Assembly: GCF_001654835.1 (NCBI RefSeq)
Contig: NZ_LXEP01000011.1
Location: 124,001-188,000, forward strand
Direction of reading: 5' to 3'
DNA length: 64,000 bases
DNA from: Buttiauxella gaviniae ATCC 51604
Lineage (GTDB): Bacteria > Pseudomonadota > Gammaproteobacteria > Enterobacterales > Enterobacteriaceae
The notes beneath the pieces are model-generated. The model made no database searches and was not told the DNA's origin. It was given only the letters and a program-made list of their open reading frames with translations. The translations under genes were made by a program, and so were the position numbers. This document shows positions 9,948-20,341 of the stretch, one piece after another. Position 1 is the first letter of the stretch, and each line of letters opens with the position of its first letter.

Positions 9948-12836
9948 TTACTTAGCGTCTACAAGCGGCAATGATTGCTGCAGAGTGCTGACCTCCCTCC
10001 AGGTTTTCCAGCCTTTCGGAGTGGCATAATCTGACTTGCCATTGTGGCTACCAGAAACTTGCGACAGTACAGCTATTCCCTGTGGTTCAATCACTGCCTG
10101 ATGGAAGAAATCAGCCAGTTTTTGCGGCGTCAGTTTTTTAATTTCGGCGACTACTTTATCACGCGAATCAAAATCCAGGTTTCCGCGATCGAAATCTTTG
10201 CTCAGTTGTGAGGCCTCCTGTGACAAGGTCTGCGGTGCCTGCATAATTTCACTGATCATCCCCTGCTGCATTTGAGCAAAATCTTCAGCGCTCATCTCAC
10301 GCAACTTCTTTTCAGCCGTTGGGTAAAACGCTTTAAAACGCTGGTACAAGTAGGCTGGTTGCTTATCGTTACTTTGCAGTAAGAAACCAATCCCCCACTG
10401 GCGGCCAACTGACATCGGGAAAGCAAACACCGCATAGCCCAGTTGCTCCTGGGTACGCAGCTGGTTGTAGAACCACGGCTGAATGATTTGCCCCAACATT
10501 GAGCTGTAAGCAGTACTGACCGTTTCATCGAAACCTTTCGGTACATAAACTGCTGCCAGCGCGGAATCTGTGCTGCCTCCTGTTTTTTCAAACATCGCTA
10601 AATGTTTGCTATCAACAAGCACGTCTTTATTGCGGCACCACTCATTACCTTTGGTAGTCAGCTGGCTTTGTACGTTGTGCGCAAGCTCTTTTGCCTGATC
10701 AGGAGACATATTGCCCAGAACTAAAAACTCAGGTTTAGCACCTGTTTTTAAAACTTCCCGGTAATCAAGCACATCTTTTATGGTCAGAGCAGGCAACAAC
10801 GCGCGGCGCGTTTCACGCTGGAAATACGGCACCTGCGACACCATCTGCACCGGCATAATCGCCTGATCGTAAGCTTTGCCTTTGTCTGCCGAATCCATCA
10901 TTTGGGCATACCATGACTTTGCCTGATCCAACTGCTCTTGAGTCGGTGTATAGGAGAAATAGCCTTTTAGCAGCGCTTCAAAAAGTTGCGGCAAACGTTG
11001 GGTGTAACCATTGGCATTAACCATCAAACCGCTGTTGGCATTAGTCGAGAAACCAATACCACCAATCGAGGCCTGGTTGCTTAACTCATCGAGCGCGATG
11101 CCTGCCAGGTAGTCATTCAGGGCAAACAATACCTGGTTTTTCGCACTATCCATTGCCTGCGGGTTACGCAGCACCATCGTCACGTCAGCTTTCGGTTCGC
11201 TGGCAAAATAGTGGCTTGGCATATACAACACACGCAGACCGGGTTCTTTCACCAGTAATTCTGGGTGAGCATAGGTTTTGTCAGGTTTAACTAACGTAAA
11301 GTCATCCGGGATGTACGGGTTCAATTGCGGCAATCCCAGCTTGATAGCTGCCGCTTTTTCCTGCCAGGTATTGAAAACTTGCGGTGTGATTTTATCGACC
11401 TGATAAGGCGCATCTACAAAATAAGCCGTTTTGTTATGTGGCTCTTTCGGGCTGATATACCAGACACGTGCATTTTGCGGCGTCATCATATCCAGGCGTG
11501 CTTTAATAGCCGCTGGATCGTATTGATCGGCGATATTGACAGCATCAAGTGTGTGCTCGACAGGCACGCGTAACATGGTGTCTGCTAACCATTCTACGTA
11601 ATCCATATCACGGGTTATTGATGGATAACGGAAGTCGAGATCGAGAACATGGGCAAGTTCGTTGAAATAACTTTTATCGACGCCATCCTCACGCATTTTA
11701 TTTAAGTAACTGAAAATAGCCGCAACCACTTCATCACGCTGCGCGAGACCTTTATCAGTCAACGATACAGAGATAGCGAACACGCCACTATTGCCGTTAA
11801 CTAACGGGTCGGAATCGGCACGGATGCTATCTGCCAGCCCCTGCTTTTGCAGCCAGTCAGAAAGTGTATTGTTGCTACGGTTGCCAATCAAATAGCCAAT
11901 TAACTCATCAGTTTTGCTGCGGAATTTATCGCTATTATTGTCGATACGGAATTCAACACGCACCACTTTGCGAGGCAATGCGGGGACGTAATGAATTACG
12001 ACTCCTTTTTGCGCATCCGTGACAACCGGCACATTAATAACTGGCCGTTCAATGTTTTTATTCGGCACCCGGCCATAGGTTTCCACAGCAATTTTTGCCA
12101 GTTCCGGCAATGGTTTATTACTGTAAATAACAGCCTTCATTAGGTTCGCAGAATAATATTTATCACGGAAAGCTACCAGGGCGTCCAGCAGCTTGCTGCC
12201 TGGTTTGTCGCGCAGAGTTTCAAGGTTACCGCCGGAAAAACGCGAACCCGGATGTGCAGGGTTGATAGTTTCAGCACTGACTTGCGCCATACGCATACCG
12301 TCACGGGCGCGAGCTAAGGTCAGCTCAGCATTAACTGCATTACGTTCACGTTCGGCATATTCTGGGGCGAGATTTGGCTCAGCAATAGCATCAGACAAAC
12401 GGTCAACTGCCCCTTCCAGCGCATCGTTTTCCACTTCGAGATAAAACGCAGTGCGGTAAGTTGCAGTACTGGCGTTATGGCTGCCACCATGCTTTTTGAG
12501 AAACTCTGACAGGCTATCCGGCTCCGGATATTTTTTAGAGCCCATCAGCGTCATATGTTCAAGATAGTGAGCCAAGCCAAGATGGTCGTTAGGATCTTCT
12601 AAAGATCCAACAGGAACAACCAACGCAGACAATGACTTAACAGCTTGCGGATCAGAAACCAGCAGGACTGTCATACCATTATCAAGACGTATAGCCTGAT
12701 ATTGACGGTTGTCTTTCTCACTTTTGCGGATAGTTTCCTGGATAGGTTGCCAACCCGTGTCTGCCTGACTTAATGGTGCCCAAAGGGCAACTAACAACAA
12801 GAAAAGCGGTTTTAACCAGGTGCTGCATTTAGGCAT
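9948..12836 (-). CDS. ptrA: Protease III (pitrilysin)
   Basis: Periplasmic M16 zinc metallopeptidase that degrades small peptides such as insulin fragments. The protein is 962 residues, the E. coli length. A Sec signal peptide occupies residues 1-25 (ending SQA), and the inverted zinc motif HYLEH is near residue 90, with the downstream glutamate in an ERNAVNAE stretch. Inactive M16 repeats fill the rest. It lies between recC and recB, the conserved but functionally unexplained arrangement. Confidence 0.97.
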   Translation of the reverse strand: MPKCSTWLKPLFLLLVALWAPLSQADTGWQPIQETIRKSEKDNRQYQAIRLDNGMTVLLVSDPQAVKSLSALVVPVGSLEDPNDHLGLAHYLEHMTLMGSKKYPEPDSLSEFLKKHGGSHNASTATYRTAFYLEVENDALEGAVDRLSDAIAEPNLAPEYAERERNAVNAELTLARARDGMRMAQVSAETINPAHPGSRFSGGNLETLRDKPGSKLLDALVAFRDKYYSANLMKAVIYSNKPLPELAKIAVETYGRVPNKNIERPVINVPVVTDAQKGVVIHYVPALPRKVVRVEFRIDNNSDKFRSKTDELIGYLIGNRSNNTLSDWLQKQGLADSIRADSDPLVNGNSGVFAISVSLTDKGLAQRDEVVAAIFSYLNKMREDGVDKSYFNELAHVLDLDFRYPSITRDMDYVEWLADTMLRVPVEHTLDAVNIADQYDPAAIKARLDMMTPQNARVWYISPKEPHNKTAYFVDAPYQVDKITPQVFNTWQEKAAAIKLGLPQLNPYIPDDFTLVKPDKTYAHPELLVKEPGLRVLYMPSHYFASEPKADVTMVLRNPQAMDSAKNQVLFALNDYLAGIALDELSNQASIGGIGFSTNANSGLMVNANGYTQRLPQLFEALLKGYFSYTPTQEQLDQAKSWYAQMMDSADKGKAYDQAIMPVQMVSQVPYFQRETRRALLPALTIKDVLDYREVLKTGAKPEFLVLGNMSPDQAKELAHNVQSQLTTKGNEWCRNKDVLVDSKHLAMFEKTGGSTDSALAAVYVPKGFDETVSTAYSSMLGQIIQPWFYNQLRTQEQLGYAVFAFPMSVGRQWGIGFLLQSNDKQPAYLYQRFKAFYPTAEKKLREMSAEDFAQMQQGMISEIMQAPQTLSQEASQLSKDFDRGNLDFDSRDKVVAEIKKLTPQKLADFFHQAVIEPQGIAVLSQVSGSHNGKSDYATPKGWKTWREVSTLQQSLPLVDAK

Positions 12837-12991
12837 TCACGAACCTCATAATCACGAAACTTCCTAACTCACTCATCATTAACAACTTTTAAAAACAATC
12901 TGCAATTTTAGTTGTTTCTTTTTTCGCCAACCCTGAGCAAGTAGCGCATCATAGATGAACCCGCCGGGTTGTGCAATTTTTATACAGCCAT

Positions 12992-15900
12992 TTAAGCTTT
13001 ATTGAAACGAAACAGCGGCAGTAAGTAGCGCTCTGCCTCTCTCATAATCGCCTCGTAGTAATCAGGCTCAAGCGTACGATATAGGCGTTGTAACCACATA
13101 TCGGCCCCCTCACCTTCAACTCTCTGATTCCCTTCCCAGGCCGCCAACAGTTTACTTTTGGCTTTCTGTTGCGTTTGCTCATCCCATAAAATGGCATCAT
13201 TTGCGGGTTCATAACAGGCTTTTATCCATGCTCCACCACTCATGGGAAGCAATAAGAGCGGTTGTACCAATCCTTTCCGATAACCATCAATAAGTTGCTG
13301 GAGATAGCTTTTTGCCTGGGTCACATCAAGTGCAGGGAATTTCCACTCTGTTGAATCCCGTCCGTACAGTCGGCTTTCGCCATCGCCTCCCAATGCACAC
13401 CAGACAACATGTTCAATCCATAGCTGCAGACCGTGTGCCGGATTGAGGATGGAAGGACGCCAGCGTAATAAGCCATCAGCCTGCACATCCGACAACCAAC
13501 CTTCAAGCCTTGTTCCGTCTAAATCTAGCGAGACCTCCAGGCTGTTACCGTTTTGCCGTTCGGCTCTCACTTTTTGCGCCAGTTCAGCCATTTCTGTTAA
13601 CTGGGTTTCCCATAAAATCTCACCGAAAGCTCCATACGGCAACGAGCCTGCAGCACGGTAGCGGCGGAATAGTTGCTGTGTGTCACCTTCCTGAACCAAA
13701 GTATTGAGCAGTTCCTGATTCATCTGGAAACGCTCCAGACTATCTAATGTGAACGGCTCGGCATCGGGTAAATCGCTCTCTTCAAGTCGAAAATGGATAC
13801 CCAGGCGCATCTGGAAAAACGCTCGTACAGGATGACGCCAGAAACGCTGCAATTGGTCGAGCGTAATGACTTCCTGGCTCTCTTCTTGTAATGGTTGAAT
13901 AAATGCCACCTGGGCATGGCCCTGCTCACTTGCAGCTGGCAGCCATTCGTTGGCATAGCTTTGTACTAGCGCTCCTGGCAAAAAATTACCAGCCTCAAAA
14001 GGAGTGCGAAAATGCCGCTGGACCAGATGCTTTTTCACAAGCTCACTACTTTCATCACAGGTGAGTTCCGTATCCTGTGGCAAGCAATGACTTTGCGCGA
14101 TGTAGTCCAATAATTCGTCAACCAGCACTGAAGGGTAGCGTTGGCTGTTGTCCTGAATAGACCGCCCGATATAGCTGATATAAAAACGTAATTGCGCCGA
14201 ATTGAGGGCTTCAAGGAATAAGTAACGGTCATCATCCCTGCGGCTACGGTCACCACGTTGCGGCTTCTGGCTCATTAGATCAAACCCAAGTGGCGCCAAC
14301 GTGCGCGGATAAACGCCATCATTCATACCAAGCAAGCACACAACTTTGAAAGGAATGGAACGCATCGGCATCAGGGTACAGAAGTTTATTGGCCCGGCCA
14401 GGAAACGTTGACTGATACGTTCCTGATCGAGGCGCTGGGCCAGCTCGTCACGTAATAACGTCAGCGAGATATGCTCCTGGTAACGCGACTCAAGACCATA
14501 TTTAATGATCTCTTGCCACTGCTGTTCAATCAACGCCAACGCACCTTCTGTTTCAGTATCAGGCAAGAAGAAACTCGATAACATGTCGCGGCCGACTGTT
14601 GTCCATTCGGCTAATGGCCGAGCTACAGAGAGCTCTCTACGCCAGATGTTCAACTGCATTAATAATTCAGCCAGTTGCCCGACAAGTTCAGCAATTAAAC
14701 CGCTCGACTCATCGTAAGGGAGAATTGACTGCCATTCACCCGCCTGGCTATCCATTGCATAACCCAACAGCATACGCGTGAGACCAAAGCGCCAAGTGTG
14801 CTGCCCGGTTGCGGGAAGATCCAATTCACGCACATTGTCGTCGTCAATTCCCCAACGGATCCCAGATTCATTGACCCATTGGCGCAAATAGCGCAGCCCT
14901 TCTTCGTTAATTGAGAAGCGAGCAGCCAGTGCGGGAACCTCAAGCAGCGCAAGAACATCCTGTGCTGCGAAACGGCTATCAGGAAGGGAAAGTAGAGAAA
15001 TAAACGCCTGCAGAGCCGGGTGAGCCTGCCTGGCGCGACGGTCAGAAATAGCAAAGGGTAAGCGGCGCTCACCAACAGCATTACCAAATACGGCCTGGAT
15101 AAATGGGCTGTAGCTATCGATATCGGCCACCATCACGATAATGTCTCGTGGTGTTAGCGACGGATCAGCATCCAGCATCGCAAGCAGCTGATCGTGCAGC
15201 ACTTCGACTTCACGCTGAGGACTGTGACATTCATGGAATGTCACTGATTGATCATTAAGGGCAAGAAGGCGTTTCTTATGGCTATGTTCAAACTCTTCTT
15301 CGGTTAATCCGGTGACAGCATTGTTTTGTAGCTCCAGCAAATCGTACTGCACATTGCGCAGCACGTTGTCAGGCTCAATATCGACAAATACATCAATCTC
15401 TTCAAAACGCTGTAATTCAGCTAACAAGTACGTGTAATCACGCCCCAACTTCCCCCATGAGGCCAGTAGTGGGTTGCCAATATCTTGCTCACCATCATCG
15501 TTGAACAATGCTGAGGCGGTATCGCAATCTTTAAACAGTGGCAGCGTGATGTCTCGCTGCGCGTGGCTACGACGTCGACGGCTGATCAAACGTGCAAGAT
15601 AAGCGGGGTCTTTAATATCGCCCCAGTAGTAGCGGCAAGGGTTGGTAAACAGCAGATGCACGTCAATGTGCTTACCAAGTGCCTGTAGCGCCTGAAGGTA
15701 AACCGGTGGCAATGCCGAAATACCACAAATAAATACACGCGCTGGTAAGCCCGGCGGGCATTCACTGCTTTTTTCCAGAGTATCAATGAAACGTTGATAG
15801 AGATTTGCACGGTGCCATTCCGGCTGTTCAAGTTCTTGCGTATGCCTTACCAACGCAGCCCACAGCGGGGCCTGCCACAATTGGGCTTCACCCACATTGT

Positions 15901-16366
15901 CTGCGAGTTCACCTTTTTCCCACAGGCTTAACCATGAAGGCCGATAAACTAAATATTGGTCATAGAGGTCAGCAATTCTTGAGGCTAACTGGGAGAGTTT
16001 TCGCCCATTATCATCTTCTTCAAGATACTGACTCAGCAGTGAAAATTCAGGCTGCTCAAGCATCGTGGGGATGAGCGTCATCAATTTCCAGCTCATACTT
16101 TGCTTGTTGAAAGCACTTTGCTCAGGAATGTCTGGTAACACACGGACAAACATATCCCAGATGAAACTGGCTGGAAGCGGGAAGCTAATGTTCGCTGCGA
16201 TACCAAATTTTTGTGCCAACGTCATTTGTAGCCACTGAGCCATACCGGTGCTTTGCACCAATACAACTTCAGGCTGGAAAGGGTCCGGCAATGGTTGCCT
16301 TTCCACAATAAATTCCATAATTGCTTCCAGCACATCCAGCCGGTTGGAATGGTAAACACGCAACAT
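12992..16366 (-). CDS. recC: Exodeoxyribonuclease V gamma subunit RecC
   Basis: Chi-recognition subunit of RecBCD; it forms the channels that split the two DNA strands. The protein has 1124 residues (E. coli 1122). I start it at ATG 16366 (MLRVYHSNR...), the conserved N-terminus; the open frame runs 54 codons further upstream but that stretch overlaps ppdC and shows no family similarity. The fold is a catalytically dead helicase, so no intact Walker motif is expected or seen. The C-terminal nuclease-like region lacks the DYK motif, as in the family. Confidence 0.97.
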   Translation of the reverse strand: MLRVYHSNRLDVLEAIMEFIVERQPLPDPFQPEVVLVQSTGMAQWLQMTLAQKFGIAANISFPLPASFIWDMFVRVLPDIPEQSAFNKQSMSWKLMTLIPTMLEQPEFSLLSQYLEEDDNGRKLSQLASRIADLYDQYLVYRPSWLSLWEKGELADNVGEAQLWQAPLWAALVRHTQELEQPEWHRANLYQRFIDTLEKSSECPPGLPARVFICGISALPPVYLQALQALGKHIDVHLLFTNPCRYYWGDIKDPAYLARLISRRRRSHAQRDITLPLFKDCDTASALFNDDGEQDIGNPLLASWGKLGRDYTYLLAELQRFEEIDVFVDIEPDNVLRNVQYDLLELQNNAVTGLTEEEFEHSHKKRLLALNDQSVTFHECHSPQREVEVLHDQLLAMLDADPSLTPRDIIVMVADIDSYSPFIQAVFGNAVGERRLPFAISDRRARQAHPALQAFISLLSLPDSRFAAQDVLALLEVPALAARFSINEEGLRYLRQWVNESGIRWGIDDDNVRELDLPATGQHTWRFGLTRMLLGYAMDSQAGEWQSILPYDESSGLIAELVGQLAELLMQLNIWRRELSVARPLAEWTTVGRDMLSSFFLPDTETEGALALIEQQWQEIIKYGLESRYQEHISLTLLRDELAQRLDQERISQRFLAGPINFCTLMPMRSIPFKVVCLLGMNDGVYPRTLAPLGFDLMSQKPQRGDRSRRDDDRYLFLEALNSAQLRFYISYIGRSIQDNSQRYPSVLVDELLDYIAQSHCLPQDTELTCDESSELVKKHLVQRHFRTPFEAGNFLPGALVQSYANEWLPAASEQGHAQVAFIQPLQEESQEVITLDQLQRFWRHPVRAFFQMRLGIHFRLEESDLPDAEPFTLDSLERFQMNQELLNTLVQEGDTQQLFRRYRAAGSLPYGAFGEILWETQLTEMAELAQKVRAERQNGNSLEVSLDLDGTRLEGWLSDVQADGLLRWRPSILNPAHGLQLWIEHVVWCALGGDGESRLYGRDSTEWKFPALDVTQAKSYLQQLIDGYRKGLVQPLLLLPMSGGAWIKACYEPANDAILWDEQTQQKAKSKLLAAWEGNQRVEGEGADMWLQRLYRTLEPDYYEAIMREAERYLLPLFRFNKA

Positions 16367-16373
16367 AGAATCG

Positions 16374-16715
16374 CTACTCCTGACTTTTCTCTTTTTGCGG
16401 GCAATGTAGCCGCGATAGCTGCCCGGTTCGCCCGCCAGGGCTAATAATAGTAACGGCGATGCTGACACATCCCGCCGCTGATGTCTGCTGTCGACTGACT
16501 TTCCATCCATCTGTTGGCAATGGCACATCAGGCTCGCTCATTTCTACGGCTAAACGCCATAGCTGGCGAGAATGCCATTGCGACTGAAAACCTTGTTGTA
16601 ATACCCGGTAATACCCCAGCAGAGCCAGCATCACCACTGAAAATAGTGCCATAGCACACAACACTTCTATCAGGCTAAATCCGCGCTCTAACGATTTTAC
16701 TGTGGTAACTGACAT
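16374..16715 (-). CDS. ppdC: Prepilin-peptidase-dependent protein C
   Basis: Small pseudopilin-like protein of 113 residues with a type IV prepilin N-terminus: short basic leader, then GFSLIEVLCAMALFSVVML with the G-F cleavage site and glutamate at position 5. The rest is the short globular domain typical of the family. It ends 7 bp before recC and its start overlaps the end of ygdB by 19 bp. The ppdA-ppdB-ygdB-ppdC group encodes minor pilins whose pilus assembly partners lie elsewhere. Confidence 0.9.
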   Translation of the reverse strand: MSVTTVKSLERGFSLIEVLCAMALFSVVMLALLGYYRVLQQGFQSQWHSRQLWRLAVEMSEPDVPLPTDGWKVSRQQTSAAGCVSIAVTIISPGGRTGQLSRLHCPQKEKSQE

Positions 16716-17131
16716 CTGGGCACCTCAGCTAAAGGGCAAAAATCCAGCCAGCCATGAGGGGTCGATAACCAATGTGAATTATCTACAACACCCCATCGCC
16801 ACAGTGTCAGTGGCAATTGCGCCCCTGAATAAGTCCCACGCACCGCCATCAGCACCTCATTTCTCTCGACCAATAAGACGCAGGCTTTCCAGCCTTTTTC
16901 TATTTCTTGCTGGCACTGCCAGGTTTGCTGAGGTTGCCAGGTTAACTGACTTCCCCAGGCTTGAGCAGAAATAGCAGCAGCATATTGCTTAAGAAAACCC
17001 ACTTCGCTGGCGACTAAGTGACGCTGGTGACTTAACTGTCGTTGTAATCCACCTAGCATTAATAACCCCAGCGCAAACAACAGCAGCACGAACCCGAGGG
17101 TAATATTTCCCCGCTCAGGATGCCCACTCAC
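16697..17131 (-). CDS. ygdB: DUF2509 family pseudopilin-operon protein YgdB
   Basis: 144-residue protein with one N-terminal membrane segment (GNITLGFVLLLFALGLLMLGGL, residues about 8-29) and a small domain rich in Trp and Gln. It has the position and architecture of E. coli YgdB between ppdC and ppdB and resembles PilX-like minor pilin components. Its start overlaps the ppdB stop by 4 bases, so the four genes form one translationally coupled unit. The function is inferred from operon membership. Confidence 0.88.
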   Translation of the reverse strand: MSGHPERGNITLGFVLLLFALGLLMLGGLQRQLSHQRHLVASEVGFLKQYAAAISAQAWGSQLTWQPQQTWQCQQEIEKGWKACVLLVERNEVLMAVRGTYSGAQLPLTLWRWGVVDNSHWLSTPHGWLDFCPLAEVPRCQLPQ

Positions 17132-17688
17132 AAGTTATATCCCACTACGATATGGCGCAAAGACACCAGGTTTTGGCCTTTTTTGAAAGCCGCTTCCAGT
17201 TCAATTATTAACAGCGGAGGCATTGAGTGACGAGCCTGGCGGGTCACCGAGAATTTCTGTATAGCCATTATTGCTGGATCGGATACTTTCTCCCAGCCAC
17301 TCCCTTCACAACTGGTAGCTCCGCGCATAAATTCCAGATTGCTACCGTTTAGTCGATAGCCTGCCAATTCAGTCTCGGCATGGCTGGAGGGCTCCCAGCG
17401 CCCATTACTATTGCTATCCCATTGCAACAAAACGCATCCGCCCTCTTTGCGCAGTATCAACCCATCACCCTGGCAACTTCCGTGACAGTAGCCTGCTCTT
17501 TGCAACTGTTTCCCCAAACTGAACGCCAACTGCCAGAGTGACTCTTGTAGGCTTTCTTTTTGATATTGCTGCAATACTGCTTGTTGCAGAGCTGGAAATA
17601 ACCGTCCTGCACCTAGCAAAACAATACTACTTAATGCCATTGCAATGAGCGTTTCCAGTAAGGTGAATCCCTGCGGATTTAACTGCAT
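17128..17688 (-). CDS. ppdB: Prepilin-peptidase-dependent protein B
   Basis: Minor pseudopilin of 186 residues (E. coli 187) with the prepilin motif QGFTLLETLIAMALSS at the N-terminus and the family stretch AGYCHGSCQGDG. I place the start at ATG 17688, preceded by GGGAGC and overlapping the end of ppdA by 10 bp. Longer in-frame starts at 17712 and 17751 would add an unlikely leader. Four cysteines in the globular part suggest disulfides in the periplasm. Confidence 0.88.
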   Translation of the reverse strand: MQLNPQGFTLLETLIAMALSSIVLLGAGRLFPALQQAVLQQYQKESLQESLWQLAFSLGKQLQRAGYCHGSCQGDGLILRKEGGCVLLQWDSNSNGRWEPSSHAETELAGYRLNGSNLEFMRGATSCEGSGWEKVSDPAIMAIQKFSVTRQARHSMPPLLIIELEAAFKKGQNLVSLRHIVVGYNL

Positions 17689-18152
17689 TTGTTGCTCCCT
17701 ATAACCTCGCATACACGAACTCTTCCCTGAGCCGATAGAACAACCCGCCATTTACCAGCCAAGCTTTGCAACATGATATGTCCAGGCCAGGCGGTATTTC
17801 TCAATCCATAAAACCCCATACCTGGCGTTATCTCAGTGATATCAACATCAGTAAAAGGCTGGATCAATCGCCAGCGTTTGTCAGAATGACATTCACTGTC
17901 CTCCACCAACTTACTAGTAAGACACCACATTTTTTCTGTTCGCTTCACGACTAACAGATGGTCTCGGTTATGCCAGTTAGCATCACTTCGTAGTTGTTCA
18001 AGCAAATTGCGGACATGTTGGGTGGTTATCCACAGCCGTTGCTGCTGCTGCCACTGTTGCCAGCCAAACACACCACCTGCGCCAAGTACCGCAACAATGA
18101 TCATTACCACCATCATTTCTATCAGGCTAAAGCCTTGTTGTTTTGTTTTCAT
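17679..18152 (-). CDS. ppdA: Prepilin-peptidase-dependent protein A
   Basis: First gene of the minor-pilin operon, 157 residues (E. coli 156). The leader MKTKQQG is followed by FSLIEMMVVMIIVAVLGAGG, the hydrophobic helix after a prepilin peptidase site, with E5 present. Globular domain with paired cysteines. It is transcribed away from the thyA terminator and toward recC. Confidence 0.9.
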   Translation of the reverse strand: MKTKQQGFSLIEMMVVMIIVAVLGAGGVFGWQQWQQQQRLWITTQHVRNLLEQLRSDANWHNRDHLLVVKRTEKMWCLTSKLVEDSECHSDKRWRLIQPFTDVDITEITPGMGFYGLRNTAWPGHIMLQSLAGKWRVVLSAQGRVRVCEVIGSNKCS

Positions 18153-18286
18153 GGCGGCAGTGTGCCAGCCGAAAAATTCTTCGCCACAGCCAAAGAACTA
18201 TTTTTCGGGGTGACTCGAAGGATAGTTTTACTGTTTCATCAGGTTGCAAAAGTGCTGGAAAGAGGCTCGCAAAGACGAAATTCAGG

Positions 18287-18318
18287 CAAAAAAAACCGGC
18301 GCACAAATGGCACCGGTT
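18287..18318 (-). terminator. thyA terminator
   Basis: On the minus strand, AACCGGTGCC / GGC-GCCGGTT-type stem followed by eight T residues, 19 bp past the thyA stop. Confidence 0.85.
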
Positions 18319-18336
18319 ATGGCAGGCTGTCAGTCG

Positions 18337-19131
18337 TCAGATAGCGACTGGCGCTTTGATCGCAGGGTGCGGATCGTAGCCTTCAATGTCGAAATCTTCG
18401 AAATGGTAATCGAACAGTGATTCAGGTTTACGCTTGATCACCAGTTTTGGCAGGGCACGTGGCTCACGCGTTAGCTGCAAACGAGTTTGTTCGAGGTGGT
18501 TGCTGTACAAGTGGGTATCACCACCGGTCCAGACAAAGTCCCCCACTTCCAGGTCGCACTGCTGCGCCATCATATGCACCAGTAACGCATAGCTGGCGAT
18601 ATTAAATGGCAGACCAAGGAAGATGTCGCATGAGCGCTGGTAGAGCTGGCAGGAAAGTTTTCCGTCAGCCACATAGAACTGGAAGAACGCATGGCATGGA
18701 GCCAGGGCCATTTTATCCAGCTCACCCACATTCCACGCCGAAACGATAATACGGCGCGAGTCCGGGTCATTTTTAAGCTGGTTAATCACGGTTGTTAACT
18801 GGTCAACATGGCGGCCATCTGGCGTTGCCCAAGAGCGCCACTGCTTGCCATACACTGGGCCAAGGTCGCCATTTTCATCTGCCCATTCATCCCAGATAGA
18901 GACGTTATTTTCATGCAGATAAGCAACGTTAGTGTCACCTTTCAGGAACCATAACAGTTCATGAATAATGGAGCGTAGATGGCAGCGTTTAGTGGTAACC
19001 AGCGGGAAACCATCTTGTAAATTGAAACGCATCTGATGACCGAAAATCGACAGCGTACCGGTGCCAGTGCGGTCATCTTTTGGAGTGCCGTTTTCCAGCA
19101 CATGTTTCATCAAATCAAGATACTGTTGCAT
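18337..19131 (-). CDS. thyA: Thymidylate synthase
   Basis: Converts dUMP to dTMP using methylene-tetrahydrofolate, in the cytoplasm. Exactly 264 residues as in E. coli. The catalytic cysteine lies in LAPCHAFFQ (Cys146) and the dUMP-binding arginines in RRIIVSAWN. It follows lgt with a 6-bp gap, so the two are cotranscribed. Confidence 0.99.
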   Translation of the reverse strand: MQQYLDLMKHVLENGTPKDDRTGTGTLSIFGHQMRFNLQDGFPLVTTKRCHLRSIIHELLWFLKGDTNVAYLHENNVSIWDEWADENGDLGPVYGKQWRSWATPDGRHVDQLTTVINQLKNDPDSRRIIVSAWNVGELDKMALAPCHAFFQFYVADGKLSCQLYQRSCDIFLGLPFNIASYALLVHMMAQQCDLEVGDFVWTGGDTHLYSNHLEQTRLQLTREPRALPKLVIKRKPESLFDYHFEDFDIEGYDPHPAIKAPVAI

Positions 19132-19137
19132 GTTTCC

Positions 19138-20013
19138 TCACGAAAGCTGTTGCTGCGGACGACGACGATACGCCCAAACCATCATTACCACACCGGCGAC
19201 AATCATCGGAATCGAGAGGATTTGCCCCATGCTGATGTACTGCACCCACGCACCGGTAAACTGTGCATCCGGCTGGCGGAAGAATTCAACGATAATGCGG
19301 AAAGCACCATAGCCAATCAGGAATAGGCCGGATACAGCCCCCATTGGGCGCGGTTTACGGATGAAGATGTTAAGAATGATGAACAGCACGATACCTTCCA
19401 AAACCATCTCGTAAAGCTGAGAAGGATGACGTGGTAAGACACCGTAGGTATTAAACAGCGACTGCCATTCAGGGTGAGTCGCCAGCAGGCCAATATCTTC
19501 ACTGCGGGAGCCCGGGAACAGCATCGCCCACTGGAAGTTAGGATCAACACGGCCCCACAGTTCACCATTGATGAAGTTGCCCAAGCGGCCTGCGCCCAAA
19601 CCAAATGGGATCAATGGTGCAATAAAATCAGCAACCTGGAAGAATGAGCGGCGAGTACGGCGCGCAAACCAAATCATCACGCAGATAACACCAACCAGTC
19701 CGCCATGGAAGGACATACCGCCATCCCAGACTTTAAACAGATACAGTGGATCAGCAAGGAAGGATGGCAGGTTGTAGAAGAAAACATAACCAAGGCGTCC
19801 GCCGAGGAATACCCCAAGGAAGCCAGCATAAAGCAGATTTTCGACTTCGTCTTTCGTCCAACCGCTACCTGGCTTATTGGCGCGACGACCTGCAAGCCAC
19901 ATAGCAAACACGAAACCAACCAGGTACATCACTCCGTACCAGTGCAAAGAGACTGGCCCGACGGAAAAAATCACCGGGTCAAATTCAGGGAAATGCAGAT
20001 AGCCACTATTCAT
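19138..20013 (-). CDS. lgt: Prolipoprotein diacylglyceryl transferase
   Basis: Inner-membrane enzyme that attaches diacylglycerol from phosphatidylglycerol to the lipobox cysteine of prolipoproteins, the first step of lipoprotein maturation. 291 residues, with seven expected membrane helices. The Lgt signature [14 protein letters not shown] (about residue 143) and FHGGLVG (about residue 103) are intact. It lies upstream of thyA in the conserved lgt-thyA operon. Confidence 0.99.
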   Translation of the reverse strand: MNSGYLHFPEFDPVIFSVGPVSLHWYGVMYLVGFVFAMWLAGRRANKPGSGWTKDEVENLLYAGFLGVFLGGRLGYVFFYNLPSFLADPLYLFKVWDGGMSFHGGLVGVICVMIWFARRTRRSFFQVADFIAPLIPFGLGAGRLGNFINGELWGRVDPNFQWAMLFPGSRSEDIGLLATHPEWQSLFNTYGVLPRHPSQLYEMVLEGIVLFIILNIFIRKPRPMGAVSGLFLIGYGAFRIIVEFFRQPDAQFTGAWVQYISMGQILSIPMIVAGVVMMVWAYRRRPQQQLS

Positions 20014-20341
20014 CTGTCACCACAAACCATTGTTACCCCACCGAAAGTCGACGATGGGTTGCAAGTACGCATCTGTGCGGATGCGCTCCGAAAGCAGCGG
20101 ATCATAGCACAAAGGGCTCAAGGGTTAAGTCCGTTAAGCTGGTGAAGTTGTAAAAGATATGTAATGCCAGATGGGGAGGGTGAACAGACCGCCGGCTTAG
20201 TACCTATTCCAGTAGGCGTTATTGTTGCAGGCATTTTGGACACGGACAGCGCGCCACAACCGGAGCGTACATGTAGTACGTGAGGATTGTGAACACTGCC
20301 CGGGTTCAAAATACAAATAAAATAGCCTGATGGGCCAGAAA
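20014..20341. other. Intergenic region between ptsP and lgt
   Basis: 328 bp without a convincing gene. It must hold the lgt promoter on the minus strand. I see no clear hairpin terminator for ptsP and no repeat family that I recognise; short open frames here have no ribosome site or family features. Confidence 0.5.

Noticed and set aside
12992..16528. Longer RecC start at 16528
   Set aside because: The extra 54 codons overlap ppdC and do not resemble RecC; the conserved N-terminus begins at 16366.
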